A stretch of 26,271 bases of DNA from an uncultured Sutterella sp. (GTDB lineage: Bacteria > Pseudomonadota > Gammaproteobacteria > Burkholderiales > Burkholderiaceae_F): contig CALEAW010000020.1 in NCBI GenBank assembly GCA_937943605.1, positions 1-26,271 on the forward strand, given 5' to 3'. Both the position numbers and the translations under genes were made by a program. Numbering within the stretch: the first letter of the stretch is position 1; every line of letters starts with the position of its first letter. Below, in pieces: positions 20,331 through 26,271 of the stretch. The notes under the pieces are model-generated. The model had not been told where the DNA came from. It saw only the letters and a list, made by a program, of their open reading frames with translations, and made no database searches.

Positions 20331-21107
20331 TTATTCTTCAGGACGAATCACATGATGCTGCATGACATCCATGGGTATGCTTGGCGAGTGGTCTAATTCG
20401 ACCGCAGACACAATGGCGCGCAAACCTTCCGGATCAAAAATACGAACGTGTTTTTGGTTCACTTCAATCAAACCGTCATGCGAGAAGCGAGAAAGCACAC
20501 GGCTTACCGTTTCAAGCTTCAGACCAAGGTATGACCCGATTTCGGCACGCGTCATACGAAGGACAAATTCGCTACGAGAGTAGCCACGGTTTTCAAAGCG
20601 CTGAGAGAGTGCCAAAAGGAAAGCAGCTAAACGCTCTTCAGCGTGCATGGAACCCAATAAAAGCATGACACCATGCTGACGAACGATTTCTCGAGAAAGC
20701 ATCTTCTGAAAATGCACACCCATCGTACGGATGCTCGTCGTAGCGTCTTCCATGCGTGAGAATGGAATAATGCACACTTCGGTATCTTCAAGTGCGATCA
20801 CGTCACAAGAATAGACGCCACTTGAAATACCATCTAAACCGATCATTTCGCCAGCCATAAAAAAGTTGGTCACCTGCTCACGGCCGTCGCTACTCATCAC
20901 AGTGCTTTTAAGAAACCCTAGACGAACAGCGTACAAATTATCGAAATAATCGCCGGCACGATAGAGTGCCTCTCCTCGGCGAATGCGGCGACGGGCTGTT
21001 ACCAACTCTTCAACGCTTTCCATTTCTTTAAGCGTCAAACCTAGCGGCATACAGACTTCCCTAAGGTTGCAATTGGAGCAACCTATCCGCAATGTCGTAA
21101 TGTTCAT
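20331..21107 (-). CDS. fnr: FNR-type anaerobic transcription regulator
   Basis: A 258-residue CRP/FNR-family regulator. Four cysteines fit the [4Fe-4S] ligands of true FNR: C10, C13 and C19 in GCSNCNLREVCMPLG, and C112 (EVCIIPF). The cyclic-nucleotide-like fold occupies residues about 25-145, the dimer helix about 135-170, and the HTH about 190-215 (TRAEIGSYLGLKLETVSRVL, with the E-x2-SR recognition motif that reads TTGAT half sites). FNR is active as a dimer when oxygen is absent. It is divergent from hemN, whose promoter contains an FNR box. Translation starts behind AGGAGG. A hairpin in the leader precedes the ribosome site. Confidence 0.95.
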   Translation of the reverse strand: MNITTLRIGCSNCNLREVCMPLGLTLKEMESVEELVTARRRIRRGEALYRAGDYFDNLYAVRLGFLKSTVMSSDGREQVTNFFMAGEMIGLDGISSGVYSCDVIALEDTEVCIIPFSRMEDATTSIRTMGVHFQKMLSREIVRQHGVMLLLGSMHAEERLAAFLLALSQRFENRGYSRSEFVLRMTRAEIGSYLGLKLETVSRVLSRFSHDGLIEVNQKHVRIFDPEGLRAIVSAVELDHSPSIPMDVMQHHVIRPEE

Positions 21108-21122
21108 TGTGCCTCCTAAATC

Positions 21123-21150
21123 AGAAAGAACGTTGGTCTAGGTTCTTTCT
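21123..21150 (-). promoter_or_regulatory. hairpin in the fnr 5' leader
   Basis: AGAAAGAAC (21123-21131) pairs with GTTCTTTCT (21142-21150), loop 10 nt. It lies between the predicted fnr promoter and the AGGAGG site. Confidence 0.5.
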
Positions 21151-21166
21151 TGGCATACTGTTTTTT

Positions 21167-21195
21167 TTATTAACCTCAGGTAAACGAGAACACAA
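21167..21195 (-). promoter_or_regulatory. predicted fnr promoter
   Basis: On the minus strand TTGTGT (21195-21190), 17-nt spacer, TAATAA (21172-21167). The predicted start is near 21160, followed by the leader hairpin and the fnr ATG at 21107. Confidence 0.5.
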
Positions 21196-21314
21196 GTCGA
21201 CGGGGCAATAATATAGAAATAATCTGCCTTCGCTAGAATGCTGACATACATCCTGTAACACGGCCAGCGTGTTTTTCGTCGAAATGCTCCAAGCACCTTT
21301 GGCGTGAACGCTTG

Positions 21315-21328
21315 TTGATACAAGTCAA
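21315..21328 (+). promoter_or_regulatory. FNR box of hemN
   Basis: TTGATACAAGTCAA matches the FNR consensus TTGAT-N4-ATCAA at nine of ten bases. Its centre (21321.5) is 42 bp upstream of the start predicted from the -10 element, exactly the class II activator position. Confidence 0.75.
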
Positions 21329-21351
21329 CAAAGAGCGATCTATGGCTTCAA

Positions 21352-21357
21352 TAATAT
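21352..21357 (+). promoter_or_regulatory. hemN -10 element
   Basis: TAATAT, placing the start near 21364 and leaving a leader of about 37 nt. No -35 hexamer is present; the FNR box takes its place. Confidence 0.6.
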
Positions 21358-21400
21358 CAGGAAGTTTAACCTAAGTCACAGACCAAGGAAAAAACCTCAG

Positions 21401-22801
21401 ATGACGAACCCTGCAACTAGCGGCGTTGAGCTGCCTGAAATGGATCTTCTTCGTAAGTTCGACGTCCCAGCACCCCGTTATACGTCTTACCCGACGGCCG
21501 ACCGCTTCAATGCCTCTTTTGGTGTTGAAGATTATCGCAAGGCCCTCGCAGGCCGAGCCGAGGCTAAAGACCCCGCCGACCTTTCTCTTTATGTTCACGT
21601 GCCTTTCTGCAACGACGTTTGCTTTTATTGCGGCTGCAATAAGATTGTGACGCGTGACCATTCCCGTAGTGCTGAGTACATTGAGATGATTGGCCGTGAA
21701 GCCGACCTCGTCAAAGAAAGCATCACGGGCACGACCGAATTACAGCAGTTGCACTTTGGCGGTGGTACGCCAACCTTCTTAACGAACGACGAACTCACCC
21801 ACATGATGGACACACTGACGTCGCGCTTCCCGCTCGCTCAAGGTGGTGAATTCTCGATCGAAATTGACCCGCGTACGTGCGATGCAGACAAGGTGGCTCA
21901 CCTCCACAAGTTGGGTCTCAACCGTATGTCGCTTGGCGTGCAGGACTTTAATCCAGACGTTCAGAAGGCCGTTAACCGTATTCAGCCCTTTGAGATGACC
22001 AAGGACACCATTGAAGCAGCCCGCGCCAATGGCTTTGAGTCCATCAACATGGACTTGATCTACGGTCTTCCGAAGCAAACACGTGCCACGTTCGAACACA
22101 CGATCGATCAGGTGCTCGAACTCTCTCCAGACCGTATTGCCCTTTACCACTACGCACACCTTCCGAACCACTTCAAGGCTCAGCGTCGCATTCTCCCTGC
22201 TGATCTTCCGGACACGGTTGAAAAGGTCAACATCATGTTCGACGCCATCACCCGCTTGACGGCTAATGGCTATCGCTACATCGGTATGGATCACTTTGCG
22301 AAGGAAACGGACGAACTCTCGATCGCCCAGAAGGAAGGCACCTTGCAGCGTAATTTCCAGGGTTACTCCACGAAGGCCGAATGCGACATGGTTGCCTTAG
22401 GTGTTTCGAGTATCTCCAAGATTGGCAACGCCTACGCTTGCAATCCGCGCGAACTCGAAGACTACTACGCCGCCATTCGTGAAGGTCGTCTTGCCACCAA
22501 CCGTGGCTACCTCTTGAATGAAGACGATGCGTTGCGTCGCTATGTGATCATGACGATTATGTGCAACTTCGAACTCAAAAAGCGCGATGTCGAAGAACGC
22601 TTTGGCATCAACTTCGACGAAACCTTTGCTTATGAGTTAGGCAAGATGAAGCCCTACGTCAAGCACGACCTCGTCGAACTCTATGACGACCGCTTGGTCG
22701 TGTCTGCTAAGGGCAAGATCTTCGTTCGTGCCGTCGCGATGCACTTTGACCGCTACTTGCGCGAATCTACCCGTGCCGGTGGTTACTCCCGCATTGCTTA
22801 A
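21401..22801 (+). CDS. hemN: oxygen-independent coproporphyrinogen III dehydrogenase
   Basis: A 466-residue radical-SAM enzyme that oxidatively decarboxylates coproporphyrinogen III to protoporphyrinogen IX without oxygen, in heme synthesis. The cluster motif is C70-x3-C74-x2-C77-x-C79 (VPFCNDVCFYCGC), the form typical of HemN proper. The N-terminal tip PAPRYTSYPTADRF, the SAM-binding LHFGGGTPTFL, the EIDPRTCD segment, RMSLGVQDFNPDVQKAVNRI, and the C-terminal HemN domain with GMDHFAKETDELSIAQKEG are all present; length close to E. coli HemN (457). The start ATG has AAGGA upstream. Expression is expected to rise anaerobically via the FNR box. Confidence 0.97.
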   Translation: MTNPATSGVELPEMDLLRKFDVPAPRYTSYPTADRFNASFGVEDYRKALAGRAEAKDPADLSLYVHVPFCNDVCFYCGCNKIVTRDHSRSAEYIEMIGREADLVKESITGTTELQQLHFGGGTPTFLTNDELTHMMDTLTSRFPLAQGGEFSIEIDPRTCDADKVAHLHKLGLNRMSLGVQDFNPDVQKAVNRIQPFEMTKDTIEAARANGFESINMDLIYGLPKQTRATFEHTIDQVLELSPDRIALYHYAHLPNHFKAQRRILPADLPDTVEKVNIMFDAITRLTANGYRYIGMDHFAKETDELSIAQKEGTLQRNFQGYSTKAECDMVALGVSSISKIGNAYACNPRELEDYYAAIREGRLATNRGYLLNEDDALRRYVIMTIMCNFELKKRDVEERFGINFDETFAYELGKMKPYVKHDLVELYDDRLVVSAKGKIFVRAVAMHFDRYLRESTRAGGYSRIA

Positions 22802-22822
22802 TTGAGTTAATCGCTCAAAATC

Positions 22823-22864
22823 ACGCCCGAGTCTCCATTTGTGATAGATTCGGGCGTTTTTTTA
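22823..22864 (+). terminator. intrinsic terminator of hemN
   Basis: ACGCCCGA (22823-22830) pairs with TCGGGCGT (22850-22857), followed by a run of seven T (22857-22863). Confidence 0.85.
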
Positions 22865-22865
22865 T

Positions 22866-23146
22866 TCTCTAAAACCTCTCAATAAAGAGTCATAGAGGTA
22901 AAATGAAAGTTTTCGTGAGTTTTCTTGTTGGATGCCTTTGTCCGCAGGAAGCCTCCCTATGACAGAACATCGAGCTGACCTCCATTGCTCAGCGTACGAC
23001 CGAGTGGCATCAGCCACCCACCATACGCCAACTCAGGTGTCGGTCGAGTCGAATTCAGGTGCGCGCATCTGCCGCACCCACTCTTTACTTATATAAATAG
23101 GAGATGGGTCTCCTGCGGATCGTCCGTTGAAGGAACCCCAAGACTT
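22866..23146 (+). promoter_or_regulatory. alaS upstream region with structured leader and short upstream ORF
   Basis: This 281-nt stretch has no established gene. It contains several hairpins: GTGGC-ATCA-GCCAC (23004-23017), GGTGCG/CGCACC (23058-23078) and AGGAGA-TGGG-TCTCCT (23099-23114). An open frame of 45 codons (22959-23096) starts behind AGGAAG and stops before alaS. Possible -10 elements are TAAAAT (22899-22904) and TATAAA (23092-23097), but no good -35 was found for either. Whether the stretch is a transcribed leader, an operator region for AlaRS (E. coli AlaRS represses its own gene) or both is open. Confidence 0.4.
22959..23096 (+). CDS. possible 45-residue upstream/leader ORF of alaS
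   Basis: Starts at ATG (MTEHRADLHCSAYDRVASAT) with AGGAAG about 8 bases upstream and ends in TAA, 50 nt before the alaS ATG. The product has no hydrophobic span or known motif. It contains several His and Ser and only four Ala, so it is not an obvious alanine attenuator peptide. It may be spurious. Confidence 0.25.
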   Translation: MTEHRADLHCSAYDRVASATHHTPTQVSVESNSGARICRTHSLLI

Positions 23147-25774
23147 ATGAAAGTTGCTGATATCCGTCGAACTTTTTTGAAGTTCTACGAAAGCAAGGGC
23201 CATACGATCGTCTCTTCGAGCCCGGTCATTCCGGCTCAGGATCCGACGTTGCTCTTCACCAACGCTGGGATGAACCAGTTTAAGGATGTTTTCCTTGGCT
23301 TTGACAAGCGTCCTTACTCCCGTGCCACCACGAGCCAGAAGTGCATTCGCGCTGGCGGTAAGCATAACGACCTTGATAACGTCGGTTACACCGCTCGCCA
23401 CCACACGTTCTTCGAAATGCTCGGGAACTTCTCCTTCGGCGACTACTTCAAGCACGATGCCATCTTCTTTGCTTGGGAACTTTTGACGAAGTACTTCATG
23501 CTTCCAGCTGAAAAGCTGACCGTCACGGTCTATGCTGAAGACGACGAAGCCTATGACATTTGGCACAAAGAGGTCGGCGTGCCTGCTGAACGTATCATTC
23601 GTATCGGCGACAATAAGGGCGCTCGCTACATGTCCGACAACTTCTGGATGATGGGCGACACGGGTCCTTGCGGTCCTTGCTCCGAAATCTTCTATGACCA
23701 TGGTGACAAGATCCAAGGCGGTCCTCCGGGAAGCCCTGATGAAGACGGTGACCGCTTCATCGAAATCTGGAACCTCGTCTTCATGCAGTTCAACCGTGAC
23801 GAACGTGGTGTCATGCACAAGCTTCCGAAGCCCTCCGTTGACACGGGTATGGGTCTCGAACGTATCGCTGCTGTGCTTCAGGGTGTTCACAACAACTACG
23901 ACATCGACCTCTTCCGTAACTTACTCGCTAACGTGAAGCGTGTGATCGAAGAAACGAGCGGTGCTGAAGTTGATGCCCAATCCCCGTCCTTGAAGGTGAT
24001 TGCTGACCACATCCGTGCTTGCAGCTTCTCCATCGCTGACGGCATTGTGCCGGGTAACGAAGGTCGTGCCTACGTGCTTCGCCGCATCTGCCGTCGTGCT
24101 ATCCGTCACGGCTACAAGCTCGGTGCTCGCAAGCCCTTCTTCTACAAGCTCGTTGACGCCGTCCGTGCTGAAATGGCTGAAGCCTATCCGGAACTCAACA
24201 ATCCGCGCATCGAAAAGGTTATCGAAGAAGAAGAACGTCGCTTCTTCCTTACGCTCGCCAAGGGTATGGACATCCTTGATGCAGCTGTCGCTGAAACCAA
24301 GAATGGTCAACTCGATGGCGAAGTCGTCTTCAAGCTCCATGACACCTATGGCTTCCCGGCTGACTTGACGGCTGACGTTTGCCGCGAACGTGACCTCACA
24401 ATCGACTTTGATGGCTTTGAAGCTGCCATGAATCGTCAGCGTGAAGCCGCTCGTGCCAACGCCAAGTTCAAGATGGCTGCCGGTCTCGAATATACAGGCG
24501 CCGATACAGAATTCACGGGTTACGAAACCCTCGTTGAAGATAACGCCAAGGTGCTCGCTGTCTATCGTGACGGCCAGGCTGTTGAGGCCGCTGAAGCCGG
24601 TGACGATTGCGTTGTTGTCTTTGACCGTACGCCTTTCTATGCTGAACAAGGTGGCCAGGTTGGCGACCGTGGTCAGTGCCGTAACGACTCTTCGATGCTC
24701 GCCGTGCTTGACACGTTCCGCGTCAAGGGTAAGGTGACGGGTCAGTCTTGCCACGTTGAAGAAGGTCGCGTTGCCGTAGGCGATACATTCCGTCTCACCG
24801 TTGACGAAGATCGTCGTCACGCAACCGAACGCAACCACTCTGCGACCCACCTTCTTCAGAAGGCACTTCGCAAAGTGCTCGGTACGCACGTTGAACAGAA
24901 GGGCTCTCTCGTTTCTCCGACCGAACTTCGCTTTGACTTCTCTCACAGCCAGGCGATGACGGCTGAAGAAATTGCTCAGGTTGAAGATCTCGTCAATGCT
25001 CAGATTCTTGGCAACACCGCCACGAAGGCTGAAGTGCTTCCGCTTGAAGAAGCGCGTAAGACAGGGGCCACCATGCTATTCGGTGAAAAGTATGGTGACG
25101 TCGTTCGCGTTGAAACGATCGGCAACTCGATCGAACTCTGCGGTGGTACGCACGTTGCTCGTACGGGTGACATCGGCTCCTTCAAGATTCTTGGTGAAGC
25201 TGGCGTTGCCGCTGGTATCCGTCGTATCGAAGCCGTGACTGGCATGAATGCCCTTCACGAAGCTCAGAAGAACGCTTCGCTCCTTGGCCAGGCTGCTTTA
25301 CGCTTCAATGCCAAGACCTGCGAACTTCCGTCCAAGATTGACGACATGATGGCCAATGTGAAGGCGCTCGAAAAAGCGCTTGAACAGCTTAAGAGCCAGA
25401 TGGCTAGCCGCGTGGGCGATACGCTCACCGAACAGGCCGTTGAAGTCAAGGGCGTGAAGGTCCTCGTTGCTCGTATCGACGGCGCTGATGCTAAGGCCCT
25501 CCGTGAAACGATGGACAAGGTCAAGGATAAGCTCGGTACGGCTGTTGCTGTGTTGGCTGCTGTCAATGCCGAAGGTCGCGTCCAGCTCGCCGCTGGTGTT
25601 ACCCGCAACCTCACCGACCGTATCAAGGCTGGTGAACTCGTTAACAGCGTTGCTATCAAGCTCGGCGGTAAGGGTGGCGGCAAGCCAGATATGGCCATGG
25701 CTGGTGCTCAGAGTGCTGACGGTCTTGATGCCGCACTCGCTGAGGTCACCCAGTGGGTTGAAGCGAAGCTCTAA
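23147..25774 (+). CDS. alaS: alanyl-tRNA synthetase
   Basis: An 875-residue cytosolic class II synthetase that charges tRNA-Ala; the length equals E. coli AlaRS (876). Class II motifs: NAGMNQFKDVFLG near residue 40, RHHTFFEMLGNFSFGDYF near 85-100 and the GMGLERIAAVL motif 3 near 235. The editing domain has the zinc/catalytic set H564 and H568 (NHSATHLLQ) and C665, H669 (CGGTHVARTGD), used to clear misactivated Ser/Gly. The C-terminal C-Ala domain with a coiled coil (ALEKALEQLKSQ) ends with GGKGGGKPDMAMAG. The frame stays open 54 codons upstream, but the family start MKVADIRRTFLKF is at 23147 with AAGGA about 13 bases before. Very biased codon use indicates high expression. Confidence 0.98.
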   Translation: MKVADIRRTFLKFYESKGHTIVSSSPVIPAQDPTLLFTNAGMNQFKDVFLGFDKRPYSRATTSQKCIRAGGKHNDLDNVGYTARHHTFFEMLGNFSFGDYFKHDAIFFAWELLTKYFMLPAEKLTVTVYAEDDEAYDIWHKEVGVPAERIIRIGDNKGARYMSDNFWMMGDTGPCGPCSEIFYDHGDKIQGGPPGSPDEDGDRFIEIWNLVFMQFNRDERGVMHKLPKPSVDTGMGLERIAAVLQGVHNNYDIDLFRNLLANVKRVIEETSGAEVDAQSPSLKVIADHIRACSFSIADGIVPGNEGRAYVLRRICRRAIRHGYKLGARKPFFYKLVDAVRAEMAEAYPELNNPRIEKVIEEEERRFFLTLAKGMDILDAAVAETKNGQLDGEVVFKLHDTYGFPADLTADVCRERDLTIDFDGFEAAMNRQREAARANAKFKMAAGLEYTGADTEFTGYETLVEDNAKVLAVYRDGQAVEAAEAGDDCVVVFDRTPFYAEQGGQVGDRGQCRNDSSMLAVLDTFRVKGKVTGQSCHVEEGRVAVGDTFRLTVDEDRRHATERNHSATHLLQKALRKVLGTHVEQKGSLVSPTELRFDFSHSQAMTAEEIAQVEDLVNAQILGNTATKAEVLPLEEARKTGATMLFGEKYGDVVRVETIGNSIELCGGTHVARTGDIGSFKILGEAGVAAGIRRIEAVTGMNALHEAQKNASLLGQAALRFNAKTCELPSKIDDMMANVKALEKALEQLKSQMASRVGDTLTEQAVEVKGVKVLVARIDGADAKALRETMDKVKDKLGTAVAVLAAVNAEGRVQLAAGVTRNLTDRIKAGELVNSVAIKLGGKGGGKPDMAMAGAQSADGLDAALAEVTQWVEAKL

Positions 25775-25780
25775 TGCGCT

Positions 25781-26029
25781 ATGACTGAAACGCTTCAAGT
25801 CACCGACCTTTGTCTGCCAGGGCTCAATTGTCCCATGCCAGTTCTGCGTGCCAAGAAGGCGCTTGCCAAACTCGAAGGCGGCGCCCTCTTGCGAGTCGTC
25901 AGCACCGATAAGCATAGTCTGGCTGACCTTGCAGAATTCTGCCGTCAGACCGGACACACCCTGGTTGAGCAGACGACTGACGAAGATAAAGGTGAATACA
26001 CCACTTTGATTCGTCGCCGCGACGACTGA
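25781..26029 (+). CDS. tusA: TusA-family sulfur carrier protein
   Basis: An 82-residue protein of the TusA/SirA family. The sulfur-accepting cysteine C17 lies in the hallmark motif LNCPMPVLRAKKAL, and the fold ends in GHTLVEQ with a basic tail. TusA accepts persulfide from IscS and passes it on for tRNA 2-thiouridine or other sulfur transfer. The gene starts 6 nt after the alaS stop with no clear Shine-Dalgarno, so it is co-transcribed and probably translationally coupled to alaS. Other TusA-like subgroups (e.g. YedF) differ in context; the precise sulfur pathway is not defined by sequence alone. Confidence 0.9.
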   Translation: MTETLQVTDLCLPGLNCPMPVLRAKKALAKLEGGALLRVVSTDKHSLADLAEFCRQTGHTLVEQTTDEDKGEYTTLIRRRDD

Positions 26030-26047
26030 TCTTTGATGAGTCCGCAT

Positions 26048-26077
26048 AAAAGCCCAAGTAAACCAACTTGGGCTTTT
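26048..26077. terminator. intrinsic terminator of alaS-tusA
   Basis: AAAAGCCCAAGT (26048-26059) pairs with ACTTGGGCTTTT (26066-26077), 12 bp, with T-rich flank. Confidence 0.88.
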
Positions 26078-26135
26078 ATTTTGCCTTTAATTATTTACAC
26101 TTTCGCAGTCGTTTTACTTACAGCAATTCACAAAT

Positions 26136-26153
26136 ATACCGTATATACGGTAT
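26136..26153. promoter_or_regulatory. perfect 18-bp palindrome upstream of tRNA-Arg
   Basis: ATACCGTATATACGGTAT is a perfect palindrome whose centre lies about 58 bp before the predicted tRNA-Arg start. It resembles operators of small ribbon-helix-helix or GntR-type repressors, but there is no regulator gene beside it. Confidence 0.5.
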
Positions 26154-26167
26154 TTTATGGATTTTAT

Positions 26168-26196
26168 TTGCCAAAACTCACGAAAGAGCGTAATAT
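26168..26196 (+). promoter_or_regulatory. tRNA-Arg promoter
   Basis: TTGCCA (26168-26173), 17-nt spacer, TAATAT (26191-26196). The predicted start is near 26203, 14 nt before the mature tRNA end. Upstream AT-rich DNA could act as an UP element. Confidence 0.75.
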
Positions 26197-26216
26197 TTCG
26201 ATTCTACAGTTTTGAC

Positions 26217-26271
26217 GCGGATGTAGCTCAGTTGGATAGAGTATCTGGCTACGAACCAGAGGGTCGTGGGT
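26217..26271 (+). tRNA. tRNA-Arg(ACG), 3' end cut by window
   Basis: The 5' acceptor strand GCGGATG, the D arm (GTAGCTCAGTTGGATAGAGTA region), and the anticodon stem TCTGG/CCAGA with loop CTACGAA (anticodon ACG) are present. The T arm begins with GTGGGT at the window edge; the rest lies outside. Confidence 0.88.

Noticed and set aside
23033..26047. Long minus-strand open frames opposite alaS (23033-23890, 23921-24946, 25298-26047)
   Set aside because: They are antisense to a well-conserved, strongly codon-biased gene; biased codon use routinely leaves the opposite strand open. No motifs, no ribosome sites.
26033..26215. 60-codon plus-strand frame with a hydrophobic segment after tusA
   Set aside because: It runs through the tusA terminator, the palindrome and the tRNA-Arg promoter, and starts without a ribosome site. 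Hydrophobicity comes from AT-rich sequence.
1..26271. CRISPR arrays, insertion sequences, rRNA operons
   Set aside because: No spaced direct repeats of the right size, no transposase reading frame and no rRNA beyond the short match noted.

Overview
The window looks like a chromosomal segment of a Burkholderiales bacterium, most likely of the gut-associated Sutterellaceae type. This is an inference from protein character only: a Bug/TctC-type tripartite tricarboxylate transporter, an FNR-type anaerobic regulator, oxygen-independent HemN and the overall codon usage. Two regions can be separated. Positions 1 to about 12,280 are one arm of a lambda-like prophage that continues beyond the left edge. 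Positions about 12,290 to 26,271 are ordinary host chromosome, starting with a tRNA-Gly(UCC) and ending inside a tRNA-Arg(ACG).

Prophage. A CI-like S24 repressor (6233-6961, +) sits between two divergent early operons. To the left (minus strand) runs a YdaS/Cro-type regulator, a replisome-organizer protein, a zinc-cluster protein, a small membrane protein, a second HTH protein, two small unknowns, a RusA resolvase and a Q-like late regulator. Then comes a gene-free stretch (1882-2289) with a candidate promoter, several hairpins and a strong intrinsic terminator. This arrangement resembles the lambda pR'-6S RNA-tR' late leader. Beyond it are a TerB-like/BRCT protein, a secreted Gly/Arg-rich protein, an HNH endonuclease and a tiny membrane protein, heading toward the packaging genes presumably lying left of the window. 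To the right (plus strand, 7143-12139) is a tightly coupled run of 15 small genes of unknown function, ending in an excisionase-like HTH protein. No integrase, lysis or structural gene is visible.

The switch region has several notable signals. The operator block upstream of cI is partly duplicated downstream of cI. The rightward promoter has a perfect 19-bp inverted repeat in its spacer. A perfect FNR-consensus palindrome lies about 71 bp upstream of the predicted start of the rightward operon. The gene-free leader holds two short segments identical to universally conserved 23S rRNA sequence, and the predicted minus-strand RNA would be antisense to them.

Host part. A NUDIX hydrolase (-) and an FAD-dependent D-amino-acid-dehydrogenase-like oxidoreductase (+) are divergent. 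They are followed by a bifunctional NAD(P)HX repair enzyme (+), a tctCBA transporter operon (-), a cytoplasmic glycerophosphodiester phosphodiesterase (+), fnr (-), hemN (+, with a near-consensus FNR box at about -42), alaS (+) with an unusually long structured leader, and tusA (+). Convergent gene pairs are separated by clear bidirectional terminators. The fnr-hemN pair forms a sensible anaerobic heme-synthesis regulatory unit.
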